Shown: positions 53,324-63,668, counted from the stretch's first letter. The stretch: 64,000 nucleotides of DNA from Sphingomonadales bacterium (GCA_027486895.1 JAIXOE010000033.1:25548-89547); one strand, 5' to 3'. Notes: generated by a model from the sequence alone, not told the origin. Numbers and translations: made by a program.

Positions 53324-56008
53324 TCAAAAATCGCGTGGTCCAAATAGGCGTTCCCACTGGCCCATGACAACCCCGCGATAATCCCTAATCGCCGAGGCCA
53401 GAGCGCCCCAATCCGCATAGCCAAGGCTGTCGGCAATCAACGCCTGCGCGGCCTCTGGCGGGGTCGCACAATCGGGTGCGACGAGGCGCACCATCACCAA
53501 CAGACGCGCAAACAGCGCATAGGCTGTGGCAAAGTCTGCGGGCAAATGTCCCTTGGTCACCAGCGCATCAATCGCGGTCCCAAGCTGCGGCACCAACCCG
53601 TCATGCGTTTCCAGCTGAAGCCGATGGATGATGAATTCCATGTCGACCAACCCGCCGGGCAGCAGCTTCACATCCAGATCGCCCTTTGGCGGCTTATGCG
53701 CCGCCATGTCCTTGCGCATGCTGGCGATGTCGGTCTTCAGTTTTTCGGTGTCGCGTTTGCTATGCAATACATCCGCGACAATATCACTCACCTGCGCGCG
53801 GGCATCGCTGGACCCAAAGAGCACCCGCGCCCGCGTCAACGCCATATGTTCCCACGTCCAGGCATTTTCGCGCTGATATTGGTCGAAGCTTTTGACCGAC
53901 GCGCACAGCAACCCGTCGGCGCCCGATGGCCGAAGCCGCGTATCAACTTCGTATAACGCGCCAGACGCGGTGGGCACCGACATCGCGGCAATCACGCGTT
54001 GCGCCAGCCGGTTGAAATATTGCGTCGCCCCCAGTGGACGCGGCCCATCGGATTCGGCGAGATGATTGCCGGTGAACAGCAGGATGAGGTCAAGGTCTGA
54101 CGCATGTGTCAGCGCTTCGCCGCCCAACCTGCCCAGCGCCAATATCACCAGTTCGCTGCCGTCAACTGTGCCATGCGCTTTTTCAAATTCGGCGACCGTC
54201 GCGGCAGTCAGAATTTGCAACGATGCCTCCGCCAAATGGGCGTAGCTGTGCGCGATATCGAGTGCGTCGCTTCGGCCCTCGATCAGCTGCACGCCAAGCG
54301 CAAAGCGCTTCTCGCCGACATAATCGCGGATAATATCAAGCGTGGATTGATAATCGGCATCGCCAATCCGGCGCGCCATTGCGTCATGCAGCGCGGCCAT
54401 GTCGCCTGGCAAATGCATTGCGCTCGTGTCAATCAAAGCATCAAGATAACGGCTCTGCCGGCCAAGATCGTCGGCCAGCGTCGGCGCATAGCTCAATATG
54501 TTGGCGACCAGTTGCAACAGTCCGGGCCGGGCCTCCAGCAAGCGGAAAACGTTGATCGCGCTGGGTATCGCCTCAATCATATTTTCGAAACGCGCGATGG
54601 CGCGTTCCGAATCAGGTGCAAGCGCCAAGGCTTTCATGATCGCGGGCAGGACGGCTTCAAATGCGTCGCGCGCCGATGCGCTGCGGATGGCGCGAATCTT
54701 CCCGCTGCGCCACCGCTTTATGCGCTGCATGATTGCGGCGGGGTCGGCATAGCCCAGATCGGTCAATTGTTCTTCAAGCGGCAGACCTTCGTCGGCCATG
54801 CGCGGCCCCTCGCTGCCGCCTGCGTCGACCATCCGGTCATAAATGGCCGCGACTTGCGTGGTGATTGGGCGGATCGCGTCAATCAGCGCATCGGCATCCG
54901 TCAGCCCATGCAAGCGCGCGACGGCATCAGCGGTTTCGCGGTTTGCGGGTATCTCGTGCGTCTGCCGGTCGCTGTGCATTTGCAAGCGATGTTCGAATGT
55001 CCGCAATTGTTCATAGGCCGATGACAACGTCTCCGCCTCTTGCGGGCTAACCGGGCCAGCCGCCGCCAGCCGTTGCAGCGCCTCGCGGGTGTCAGGCACG
55101 CGCAGCACGGGATCACGCCCACCATGAATGAGCTGATGCGCCTGCGCGAAGAATTCGCATTCGCGGATCCCGCCATGGCCACGCTTCAGGTCGAACCCAA
55201 GCCCCATTTTCTGGCCCTTGGCATAATGGTCACGAATGGCGGCAGTCATCGCGGTGATGTTTTTCAATTGCCCGAAATCAAGCGACTTGCGCCAGATAAA
55301 CGGTTGAATGGCGTTCAGGAAATAGTCGCCCAGCGCGCGGTCGCCTGAGCTGACCCGTGACCGGATGAACGCTGCTTGCTCCCATGCCAGCGCGCTCGAT
55401 TCATAATAGCCAATGGCCGCTTCGACGGGCAGCACGATCGGGCTGACCTCAGGCGATGGCCGCAGTCGCATGTCGACGCGAAAAACATAGCCATCGCCAT
55501 CCAGCGCGGACAAAAGTTCGATGACGCGGCGGCCATAGCGGACGGCGGCCTCCGCCACATCGTCGCGCTCGCGGTGGGGCAGGGTTTTGGGATCGAACAG
55601 GAATATCGGGTCAATGTCCGACGAATAATTCAGCTCGCGTCCGCCATGTTTGCCCAAGGCAATGACGGCAAAGCCTTGATTCGGCGCACTGGGCACGCGT
55701 TCTTCAATGGCGGCGGATATGGCTTGGTCGAGCGCATAGTCGGCAAAATCGGACAGGATGTGCGTGACGCGGGTGAGGTCCCAAACATCCGCAAGATCCG
55801 CAATCGCGGTGACAAGCGCAACGCCTTGCCGCTGTAGGCGTAACGCAGTGCCGACACTGTCCGCAGTTCGGGAAAGGGAATGCATGAGCGCGGCTTCAAA
55901 TTCGCCGGCCACGATCATCGCCATGAGGTCCGGGTTGCGTTCCATCAACCCGCTAAGAAACGGGCTGTTGGCCTGGGCGCGTGCGATGGCTTCCTCGACG
56001 CGCGTCAT
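53324..56008 (-). CDS. glnE: Bifunctional glutamine synthetase adenylyltransferase/adenylyl-removing enzyme
   Basis: The 894-residue protein has two nucleotidyltransferase domains, each with a G-x-x-x-Y/H-x-S-D-x-D core (GGRELNYSSDIDPIFLFD and GGEALTHASDLDLILLF), plus the PII-UTase-like domain in the middle and a C-terminal HRLQLETHDGLV region. It adenylylates glutamine synthetase when nitrogen is plentiful and removes AMP when it is short; PII is an effector. I start at 56008, just after the tgt stop. bcp follows after 10 bases. Confidence 0.92.
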   Translation of the reverse strand: MTRVEEAIARAQANSPFLSGLMERNPDLMAMIVAGEFEAALMHSLSRTADSVGTALRLQRQGVALVTAIADLADVWDLTRVTHILSDFADYALDQAISAAIEERVPSAPNQGFAVIALGKHGGRELNYSSDIDPIFLFDPKTLPHRERDDVAEAAVRYGRRVIELLSALDGDGYVFRVDMRLRPSPEVSPIVLPVEAAIGYYESSALAWEQAAFIRSRVSSGDRALGDYFLNAIQPFIWRKSLDFGQLKNITAMTAAIRDHYAKGQKMGLGFDLKRGHGGIRECEFFAQAHQLIHGGRDPVLRVPDTREALQRLAAAGPVSPQEAETLSSAYEQLRTFEHRLQMHSDRQTHEIPANRETADAVARLHGLTDADALIDAIRPITTQVAAIYDRMVDAGGSEGPRMADEGLPLEEQLTDLGYADPAAIMQRIKRWRSGKIRAIRSASARDAFEAVLPAIMKALALAPDSERAIARFENMIEAIPSAINVFRLLEARPGLLQLVANILSYAPTLADDLGRQSRYLDALIDTSAMHLPGDMAALHDAMARRIGDADYQSTLDIIRDYVGEKRFALGVQLIEGRSDALDIAHSYAHLAEASLQILTAATVAEFEKAHGTVDGSELVILALGRLGGEALTHASDLDLILLFTGNHLAESDGPRPLGATQYFNRLAQRVIAAMSVPTASGALYEVDTRLRPSGADGLLCASVKSFDQYQRENAWTWEHMALTRARVLFGSSDARAQVSDIVADVLHSKRDTEKLKTDIASMRKDMAAHKPPKGDLDVKLLPGGLVDMEFIIHRLQLETHDGLVPQLGTAIDALVTKGHLPADFATAYALFARLLVMVRLVAPDCATPPEAAQALIADSLGYADWGALASAIRDYRGVVMGQWERLFGPRDF

Positions 56009-56012
56009 GGTT

Positions 56013-57161
<1,149 letters not shown>

Positions 57162-57230
57162 TTAGGGGCTGATAACCGATTTGTCATTGCTGCCTTCGCC
57201 AAACTCTCCGTCATCAGAAGCCAAACCCTC

Positions 57231-57301
57231 CGTCATCCTGAACTTGTTTCAGGATAACAAACTGCCGTCGCCCTTTATCCTGAAACAAGTTCAGGATGAC
57301 G
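57231..57301. repeat. Interspersed inverted repeat (GTCATCCTGAAC family), copy 2
   Basis: A 27-base arm starting CGTCATCCTGAAC is perfectly inverted after a 17-base centre. It shares almost all of its arm with the copy at 50211-50279. It lies between the tgt and tldD starts, inside an upstream open frame that should not be read as TldD. Confidence 0.85.
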
Positions 57302-57375
57302 AAGCGGAGAGGATTTGCGCATCATCGATACAAATTACCCTTTCAACCTCTGTCGCGCCGTCCCATATACGCAAC

Positions 57376-58803
57376 ATGACTTACACCGATCCCCGCTCAT
57401 ATCTTTACCAACCCGGCCTTCTCGACCCTGACGCCGCACAACGCATCACGCGTGATGCGCTGAAGGCGTGCGATGATGGTGAGCTCTATTTGCAATATAG
57501 CGCGACCGAGAGTTTCGGTTTTGACGATGGCCGTCTGAAGATGGCGGATTACTCGACGGGTTCGGGCTTTGGTCTGCGCGGTGTGTCGGGTGAAATGACT
57601 GGTTTCAGCCACGCCAATGACATGAGCGAGGCGGCGATCCGCAGGGCAGGCGAAACGCTGAAATTGCTCGATCCGGCAAAGGAGCAACCTGCCCCGCCGC
57701 CGCGTCAGAACAACCGGCATTTGTACACGGACGGCAATCCGCTCGAGATGATTCCCTTCGCGCAAAAGGTCGCGCTTTGCCAACAAATCGATGCTGCCGC
57801 CCGCGCGCGTGACCCACGCGTAGCGCAAGTGAGCGTCAGCCTTTCGGGCAGCTGGACTGTGGTTGAAGTCGTCCGTGCCGATGGCTTTGTCGCCACTGAC
57901 GTGCGGCCTTTGGTTCGCCTTAATGTTTCCATCGTCGCGCAAGACGGCGACCGCCGCGAAACCGGCACTTATGGTTTTGGCGGGCGTTATCTGTACGACA
58001 AATTGTTCGAAGATCATGAATGGGAACATGCCATTGATGAAGCGTTGGCGCAGGCGTTGACCAACTTGCGCTCGGTCGCCGCACCCGCTGGCGAAATGAC
58101 TGTGTTGCTTGGGCCAGGCTGGCCTGGCGTGTTGTTGCACGAAGCCGTCGGCCATGGCCTTGAAGGCGATTTTAACCGCAAGGGCAGCAGTGCTTTCTCC
58201 GGCAAGATTGGCCAGCGCGTTGCTGCACCCGGCGTCACCGTTGTCGATGATGGCACAATGATGAACCGCCGTGGCTCGCTGTCGATTGATGACGAAGGCA
58301 CGCCGACTCAGGAAAATGTCCTGATCGAAGACGGCATCTTGCGCGCTTATATGCAGGACCGCATGAACGCCCGCCTGATGGGTGTTGCCCCCACGGGCAA
58401 TGGTCGCCGCGAAAGCTACGCCCATGCACCTATGCCGCGCATGACCAATACATTCATGCGCAGCGGCAATGACGACCCAGCCGAACTGTTGAGCCGCGTC
58501 AAAAACGGTATCTTCGCCAAAAGCTTCGGCGGCGGGCAAGTCGACATCGTGTCGGGCAAATTCGTGTTCAGCTGTACCGAGGCGTATTTGGTCAAGGACG
58601 GAAAGCTTGGCGATCCCATCAAGGGCGCGACATTGATTGGCGACGGCCCAACCGCGCTGAACAAGGTCATTGGCCTTGGCAACGATATGGCATTGGATGA
58701 TGGCATCGGCGTGTGCGGCAAAGGCGGTCAAAGTGTGCCAGCCGGTGTCGGGCAACCCACGACCCTGGTCAGCGCGCTCACCGTTGGCGGGACCGCGGGG
58801 TAA
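57376..58803 (+). CDS. tldD: Metalloprotease TldD
   Basis: The 475-residue protein has the TldD/PmbA core FGFDDGRLKMADYSTGSGFGLRG, the metal motif GVLLHEAVGHGLEGDFN (HExxxH) and DIVSGKFVFSCTEAYLVKDGKLG, GATLIG at the end. TldD with TldE (PmbA) degrades modified or unfolded peptides such as microcin B17 precursor and CcdA. No tldE gene is in this window. I use the ATG at 57376, since the longer frame runs through the repeat. Confidence 0.92.
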   Translation: MTYTDPRSYLYQPGLLDPDAAQRITRDALKACDDGELYLQYSATESFGFDDGRLKMADYSTGSGFGLRGVSGEMTGFSHANDMSEAAIRRAGETLKLLDPAKEQPAPPPRQNNRHLYTDGNPLEMIPFAQKVALCQQIDAAARARDPRVAQVSVSLSGSWTVVEVVRADGFVATDVRPLVRLNVSIVAQDGDRRETGTYGFGGRYLYDKLFEDHEWEHAIDEALAQALTNLRSVAAPAGEMTVLLGPGWPGVLLHEAVGHGLEGDFNRKGSSAFSGKIGQRVAAPGVTVVDDGTMMNRRGSLSIDDEGTPTQENVLIEDGILRAYMQDRMNARLMGVAPTGNGRRESYAHAPMPRMTNTFMRSGNDDPAELLSRVKNGIFAKSFGGGQVDIVSGKFVFSCTEAYLVKDGKLGDPIKGATLIGDGPTALNKVIGLGNDMALDDGIGVCGKGGQSVPAGVGQPTTLVSALTVGGTAG

Positions 58804-58902
58804 CGCTTGCTTCGCGGTCCAATAAGCATATAGTCGAGACATAAAAGAAATCAGGTCGCTCATCGGCCGGAACGCGGTTCCGGACAAAGGGGAGATTTGA
58901 CC

Positions 58903-60123
58903 ATGCGTACTGCGTTTCGATTTGCTTCACTGACTGCCGTTGCCGCCATGATTGCCGCCGTTCCGGGTTCGGCCCAGAAGACGACGGGGCCTAAGGCGAA
59001 TTATAGTATGGATGTGTCCACCATGTCAGGCATGGGCATGGGCGCGATGATGGGCGGTGGCCTTGGTAGTTTGCTGGGTGGCGGCAAGAGCGACAATTAT
59101 CTTGTCGATTTGCGGCTGACCTCAGCTGTGCCTTCGCCGCAGCAACCCGAACGCGCGGAGCATTTCTTTTTGCCCGCTGTCAAAATGGGCAAGTCCGTCA
59201 TTTTGCTTGGGGACACGCCATCAAAGCCGTCCAAGCCAGAGCGCGGCTATGACCCCGGCAGCATGGAAAAGCCCAAAGGACGGCTGCTGATGTTTTGGGG
59301 CTGTCATGTGAATGCGCCCAAAGGCCAGCCTTTCATCATCGATTTTGCCAAGATGCCCACTGCGCAAATGCCGGCCAATATGTCTGCGCAGATGCGGGGA
59401 TATCAGGACAGCAGGTCGGCGTCGGCTGATGCCAACGCGGCATGGTGGCCAAACGGCCAAAATAGCAAGCAACCCAAATCAGGTTCGTCGCTGCGCGGTG
59501 AGCATCGCGTGACCAGCATATTTACGCCCGAAATCAAATTTGCGGTGATGAATGATTATATGGCGTCGTTGCAGGTCAATCCTGCCGATCAAGGCGCTGC
59601 GATTAACCTTAATTGGAACGCTGTGCCGACAGCGACGGGTTATGCCGCTTGGGCGATGGGCGGCATGGAAAACGCCGGGCAGGGCGGCGACATGGTGATG
59701 TGGACGTCGGCAAACAATCGTGACGGGGCGACGGGGATGGACTGGCTTTCACCCGCTGAAGTGTCGCGACAAATTGCGGCGAAGAATGTCATGCCACCAT
59801 CGCAGACCAGCTGCGCGATTCCCGCCGAAGCCAAGAAAGCGGCTGGCGGGATGATGTTCGGCAGCATGAATGCTTATGGGCCAGAAGAAAACTTTGCCTT
59901 TCCGCCCAAGCCCGCTGATCCCAAAGCCGTTTGGAATATTGACTGGACCGCAAAGGTCCGCTTCCGCGCGTTCGCCAGCTTCATGACGGGGATGGGCGAC
60001 ATGGGCGGCATGGGCGGAATGGATCGCGCGGATGATGAAGCGGCGGGCGAGGCACCAAAGCCCAAGCCTAAGAAAAAGTGCAAAGGCCCGCTTGGCATTC
60101 CGATACCGGGGACTGTTTGTTGA
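58903..60123 (+). CDS. Exported Met/Gly-rich protein, unknown function
   Basis: The 406-residue protein has a signal peptide (FASLTAVAAMIAAVPGSAQ) and a Met/Gly-rich segment MSGMGMGAMMGGGLGSLLGGG right after it. A second Met/Gly patch (FMTGMGDMGGMGGMDRADDE) and a Lys/Pro-rich tail with two Cys lie at the C-terminus. The middle part has strands such as YLVDLRLTSAVPS and KGRLLMFWGCHV. I know no family. Met-rich patches can bind copper or silver, but nothing here proves it. AGGGGAG lies eight bases before the ATG. It is plausibly periplasmic. Confidence 0.7.
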   Translation: MRTAFRFASLTAVAAMIAAVPGSAQKTTGPKANYSMDVSTMSGMGMGAMMGGGLGSLLGGGKSDNYLVDLRLTSAVPSPQQPERAEHFFLPAVKMGKSVILLGDTPSKPSKPERGYDPGSMEKPKGRLLMFWGCHVNAPKGQPFIIDFAKMPTAQMPANMSAQMRGYQDSRSASADANAAWWPNGQNSKQPKSGSSLRGEHRVTSIFTPEIKFAVMNDYMASLQVNPADQGAAINLNWNAVPTATGYAAWAMGGMENAGQGGDMVMWTSANNRDGATGMDWLSPAEVSRQIAAKNVMPPSQTSCAIPAEAKKAAGGMMFGSMNAYGPEENFAFPPKPADPKAVWNIDWTAKVRFRAFASFMTGMGDMGGMGGMDRADDEAAGEAPKPKPKKKCKGPLGIPIPGTVC

Positions 60124-60173
60124 CCGCACTCTGCTAGGTTGCGCTTGTCCCGTTATTCGGTCAGAACCTTAGC

Positions 60174-60734
60174 ATGTCTGATTTTACTGAAGCGCTGACT
60201 GACAAGCAAATAGACATGATCGGCAAGCAACCGGTTTTTTTTGTCGCGACCGCCGCCGCCGATGGCCGGATCAACCTGTCGCCCAAGGGTTATGACTCAT
60301 TTCGGGTGCTGTCGCCAACGCGCGTGGCGTATTTGGACTTGGGCGGGTCAGGCAATGAAACCCATGCGCATCTGGCTGCCGACGGACGTATTACAATCAT
60401 GTTCTGTGACTTTGACCGGCCAGCCTTGATCTTGCGGATTTATGGCAAGGGCAGGCCGGTTTTGCCGCAGGATGCCGAATGGGAAGCGCTTGTCGCGCAT
60501 TTCACGATCTTGCCCGGCACGCGTCAGATTTTCCTGATTGATGTCGAAAGCGTTCAGGGCAGCTGCGGCTGGGGCGTGCCGTTCATGACGCTGGAACGTG
60601 AACGCGACACATTGACCAAATATCATGCGCAGTCCGATCCGGTAGCGTGGGTCGCCAAAACCAAAAAGCGGACACGCAGCATTGATGGCCTGCCCACACG
60701 TGCGACCGACCGGTTTTTCGGCCCCGCGAATTAG
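60174..60734 (+). CDS. Pyridoxamine 5'-phosphate oxidase-like flavin-binding protein
   Basis: The 186-residue protein has a split-barrel start (LTDKQIDMIGKQPVFFVATAAADGRINLSPKGYDSFRVLSPTRVAYLDLGGSGNETHAHL) and ITIMFCDFDRPALILRIYGKGRPV. The FMN or F420-binding strand arrangement fits the PNPOx superfamily, in which substrates vary widely (haem, pyridoxal compounds, others). Its partner enzyme is not evident. It lies 15 bases before the EEP nuclease gene. Confidence 0.85.
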   Translation: MSDFTEALTDKQIDMIGKQPVFFVATAAADGRINLSPKGYDSFRVLSPTRVAYLDLGGSGNETHAHLAADGRITIMFCDFDRPALILRIYGKGRPVLPQDAEWEALVAHFTILPGTRQIFLIDVESVQGSCGWGVPFMTLERERDTLTKYHAQSDPVAWVAKTKKRTRSIDGLPTRATDRFFGPAN

Positions 60735-60749
60735 GCGGGTGCACTTGCG

Positions 60750-61454
60750 ATGAGCCACGCACTTAAGGTTGCGACCTATAATATTCGCAAGGCTGTCGGT
60801 CTTGACCAGCGGCGCAATCCGGAACGCATCTTGGCGGTGCTAAAGGAAATCGACGCCGATATCATTACCCTGCAAGAGGTGGATCGCCGGTTCGGCGCGC
60901 GTGTCAGTGCACTGCCGCTTGCACTGCTGGAGGCGGAGACGTCTTGGATGCCCGTGCCTTTGCATTTCCGTCCCGCCGCCATTGGCTGGCACGGCAATGC
61001 TATTTTGGTGCGTAAGGGTATGGAAGTGCGCCATAGTCAGCCGATTGACATGCCAACACTTGAACCACGCGGCGCAGTGATGGCGGAACTGTCCATTTCC
61101 GGGCATCCGCTGCGCGTTATTGGCGTGCATCTCGATTTGTCCGGGCTTTGGCGGCGCAAGCAAATCCGCGCGTTGTTGGCGGCCATCGATGCGAGCCCAC
61201 GCCATATGCCCACTGTGTTGATGGGTGATTTTAACCAATGGTCCGACAGCGGCGCATTGAACGAACTTGCGTTTCATCATCACCGATTGGTGCAGACACC
61301 CAAAAGCTTTCACACCTCGCGGCCTGTCGCGCGATTGGACCGGATAATCGTCAGCCACGATGTGAACGTGACCGCTGCGGACAGCCACATTTCACCGCTT
61401 TCGAAACAAGCATCCGACCATCTGCCTTTATGGGCATCGATTGAGATTGGCTGA
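60750..61454 (+). CDS. Endonuclease/exonuclease/phosphatase (EEP) family protein
   Basis: The 234-residue protein has KVATYNIRKAVGLDQRRNPERILAVLKEIDADIITLQEVDRRF (catalytic Glu), WHGNAILVRKGM, VLMGDFNQWSDSG and ARLDRIIVS, ending SKQASDHLPLWASIEI (Asp-His). It is a metal-dependent phosphodiesterase or nuclease of unknown target; some relatives cleave sphingolipids or DNA. Its stop overlaps the ATTGC-N11-GCAAT site upstream of glnK. Confidence 0.87.
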   Translation: MSHALKVATYNIRKAVGLDQRRNPERILAVLKEIDADIITLQEVDRRFGARVSALPLALLEAETSWMPVPLHFRPAAIGWHGNAILVRKGMEVRHSQPIDMPTLEPRGAVMAELSISGHPLRVIGVHLDLSGLWRRKQIRALLAAIDASPRHMPTVLMGDFNQWSDSGALNELAFHHHRLVQTPKSFHTSRPVARLDRIIVSHDVNVTAADSHISPLSKQASDHLPLWASIEIG

Positions 61455-61491
61455 TTGCTTAATATTTAGGCAATGCTTAACTGCTGATTAA
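61454..61491. promoter_or_regulatory. NtrC-like upstream site with overlapping TTAA-N7-TTAA motif
   Basis: ATTGC at 61454-61458 and GCAAT at 61470-61474 give TGC-N11-GCA symmetry as in NtrC sites, about 115 bases before the sigma-54 element. TTAA-N7-TTAA (61477-61491) matches the CtrA full site. Both could be chance in an AT-rich gap. Confidence 0.4.
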
Positions 61492-61574
61492 ATTTTAGGC
61501 ATATAACGCGCTGACCCTTGTTGGATACACTGCCGCAATTGGCTGAAATGACGCGTTTAAGCGCTTTCCCATTT

Positions 61575-61592
61575 CTGGCACGGCGTTTGCAT
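61575..61592 (+). promoter_or_regulatory. Sigma-54 promoter of glnK-amtB
   Basis: CTGGCACGGCGTTTGCAT has the -24 GG (61577-61578) and the -12 GC (61589-61590) exactly ten bases apart, matching the YTGGCACG-N4-TTGCW consensus. Transcription should start about 24 bases before the glnK ATG. RpoN with an NtrC-type activator would switch it on in nitrogen limitation. Confidence 0.9.
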
Positions 61593-61624
61593 ATTGCACT
61601 GCACAACCACAATGGGGGGCGTGC

Positions 61625-61963
61625 ATGAAATATATTATTGCCATCATTAAGCCGCACAAGTTGGACCCGGTGCGCGAAGCGCTCACGGCGCTTGGCGTGT
61701 CTGGCATGACCGTGACTGAGGTCAAAGGCTTTGGCAGGCAAAAAGGGCAGACCGAAATTTATCGCGGTGCCGAATATGAAACCAACATGGTGCCCAAGAT
61801 GAAAATCGAGATCGCTTGCGCATCCGATCAGGCCCCAGCGGTGATCGAAGCCATTCAGCATGCCGCCGAAACAGGCGCGATTGGCGACGGAAAGATATTT
61901 GAATTCGAGCTCGCTGGTGCGTTGCGCATCCGCACCGGCGACACCAACGAAACCGCGCTTTGA
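61625..61963 (+). CDS. glnK: Nitrogen regulatory PII protein
   Basis: The 112-residue protein matches PII: MKYIIAIIKPHKLDPVREAL, the T-loop FGRQKGQTEIYRGAEYETN with the uridylylation Tyr51, and DGKIFEFELAGALRIRTGDTNETAL. PII binds ATP/ADP and 2-oxoglutarate and controls AmtB, GlnE and others. The arrangement directly before amtB marks it as GlnK. A sigma-54 promoter lies upstream. Confidence 0.95.
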   Translation: MKYIIAIIKPHKLDPVREALTALGVSGMTVTEVKGFGRQKGQTEIYRGAEYETNMVPKMKIEIACASDQAPAVIEAIQHAAETGAIGDGKIFEFELAGALRIRTGDTNETAL

Positions 61964-61994
61964 CGCGATAATAGCAAGCTAGGGGAACCATATA

Positions 61995-63485
61995 ATGTCC
62001 AAGACACTAAAGTTTCTAGGCGCGGCGGGGGCGACATTGTTCGCCGCTTTGCCCGCCTTTGCACAGGAGGCGGCTGAGAAAGCTGCTGATGGCGCGGCAG
62101 CGGCGGGTGCCGCTGTGGCAGAAGTCGCAACCGCGGTTGCCGTCGCCGACGGCCCCATCAAGGGACCAACCGTTGAACAGATGGCCGGCATGGTCGACAA
62201 GGGCGACACAACGTGGATGCTGATTAGCTCGGCGTTGGTATTGCTGATGTCGATTCCCGCGCTTGCGCTGTTTTACGGCGGCCTTGTCCGTACGAAGAAC
62301 ATGCTCAGCCTGCTGATGCAGGTGTTCATGATTGTTTCGGTCGCCGCGCTTGTCTGGGTGACTTATGGTTACTCGATGGCGTTCACCAGTGGAAACGCCT
62401 TCATTGGTGGCTTCTCGAAGATCTTCCTTCAGGGTGTTGACGCGACAACCTACGCGGCAACGTTCAGTAACAATGTCTATATCCCCGAATATGCCTTTGT
62501 GGTGTTCCAGATGACCTTCGCCTGCATCACGCCGGCGCTGATTGTCGGGGCCTTTGCAGAGCGTATCAAGTTCACACCGTTGATGATCTTCACGGTATTG
62601 TGGCTCACCTTCGCCTATTTCCCGATCGCACATATGGTATGGTATTGGGCCGGCCCAGACTTCCTGGTTGATGCACCAACTGACATGGGTCTGCTGTGGG
62701 GTTGGGGTGCGCTCGACTTTGCTGGTGGTACTGTCGTTCACATCAACGCTGGTATTGCAGGGCTTGTTGGCTGCCTCATCGTTGGCAAGCGTGTCGGCCA
62801 TGGCAAAGAAGCAACGCCGCCGCACTCGATGACCATGACGATGATTGGTGCGTCTTTGTTGTGGGTGGGCTGGTTCGGCTTTAACGCTGGCTCCAACTTG
62901 GAAGCCAACGGCCTTGCTGCACTCGCGTTCATCAATACTTTCGTCGCGACCGCAGCCGCAGCCGTGGCATGGTGCCTGATCGAACAGTTCCACCACGGCA
63001 AGCCTTCGTTGCTCGGTGCGGTTACCGGCGCCGTTGCTGGTCTGGTTGCGATTACGCCAGCCAGCGGATTTGCAGCGCCAATGACCTCCATCCTGCTTGG
63101 TTTTGCGGCATCGGGTCTCTGCTATGTCTTCGTCGCTTATGTGAAGAACAAGCTTGGTTATGACGATACGCTGGATGTCTTCGGTGTCCACGGCATCGGC
63201 GGTATTGTCGGTGCGATCGCCACTGGCGTGGTCGCTGACCCCGCATTGGGTGGCCAGGGCTGGATCGACTACACGGTCTTCCCAGCCATCCCCGGCGAAT
63301 ATGACATGGCTGGTCAGGTGATGACTCAGGTCTGGGCAGTGGGCACGACGGTATTGTGGACTGCTGTAGTCTCCGCCGTCCTGTTCTACGGCCTGAAACT
63401 CACCATGGGCCTGCGTCCCGCAGAAGATGCAGAACGCGAAGGCCTAGACATCACCGAACATGGTGAGCGCGCTTATAATTACTAA
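61995..63485 (+). CDS. amtB: Ammonium transporter
   Basis: The 496-residue protein has an N-terminal signal-like segment (LGAAGATLFAALPAFAQ), an Ala-rich linker and eleven membrane helices. The twin His positions are visible: GALDFAGGTVVHINAGIAGL and DDTLDVFGVHGIGGIVGAIATG. It conducts ammonia/ammonium into the cell and is blocked by GlnK when nitrogen is plentiful. The long N-terminus is typical of some alphaproteobacterial Amt proteins. It is coupled to glnK with a 31-base gap. Confidence 0.93.
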   Translation: MSKTLKFLGAAGATLFAALPAFAQEAAEKAADGAAAAGAAVAEVATAVAVADGPIKGPTVEQMAGMVDKGDTTWMLISSALVLLMSIPALALFYGGLVRTKNMLSLLMQVFMIVSVAALVWVTYGYSMAFTSGNAFIGGFSKIFLQGVDATTYAATFSNNVYIPEYAFVVFQMTFACITPALIVGAFAERIKFTPLMIFTVLWLTFAYFPIAHMVWYWAGPDFLVDAPTDMGLLWGWGALDFAGGTVVHINAGIAGLVGCLIVGKRVGHGKEATPPHSMTMTMIGASLLWVGWFGFNAGSNLEANGLAALAFINTFVATAAAAVAWCLIEQFHHGKPSLLGAVTGAVAGLVAITPASGFAAPMTSILLGFAASGLCYVFVAYVKNKLGYDDTLDVFGVHGIGGIVGAIATGVVADPALGGQGWIDYTVFPAIPGEYDMAGQVMTQVWAVGTTVLWTAVVSAVLFYGLKLTMGLRPAEDAEREGLDITEHGERAYNY

Positions 63486-63559
63486 TCGGGAGTGCGGCAG
63501 AAAAAGTGGGAACCGGTTTTTCGCTTCGTCCGCACGACCCATTTAAAGTTTTACGACTT

Positions 63560-63668
63560 GGCGGCGGGGCGTTCTCTCCTCTCCTTATACGCTCCGCCCC
63601 CTCCCGATGTTCCTCCCGCGAACATCCAACTTCGGGCCCGGACCAGAGATGGTTCGGGCCATTTTTAT
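63560..63668 (+). ncRNA. Candidate sRNA downstream of amtB with two C/U-rich loops
   Basis: Three hairpins follow in a row: a nine-base-pair stem GGCGGGGCG/CGCTCCGCC (63563-63571, 63590-63598) with loop TTCTCTCCTCTCCTTATA; a perfect seven-base-pair stem GATGTTC/GAACATC (63606-63626) with loop CTCCCGC; and a ten-base-pair terminator. Both loops can pair with Shine-Dalgarno sequences. The architecture resembles what I recall of the alphaproteobacterial mmgR/SuhB sRNA family. The 5' end is uncertain; transcription could also come from amtB. Confidence 0.55.
63635..63667 (+). terminator. Terminator of the candidate sRNA downstream of amtB
   Basis: GGCCCGGACC and GGTTCGGGCC form a ten-base-pair stem with one G-U pair and a six-base loop, followed by ATTTTTAT. 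It could also end the glnK-amtB transcript. Confidence 0.85.

Noticed and set aside
57181..57375. Upstream extension of the tldD frame
   Set aside because: It runs through the interspersed inverted repeat and lacks TldD-like residues; ATG at 57376 gives the normal protein.
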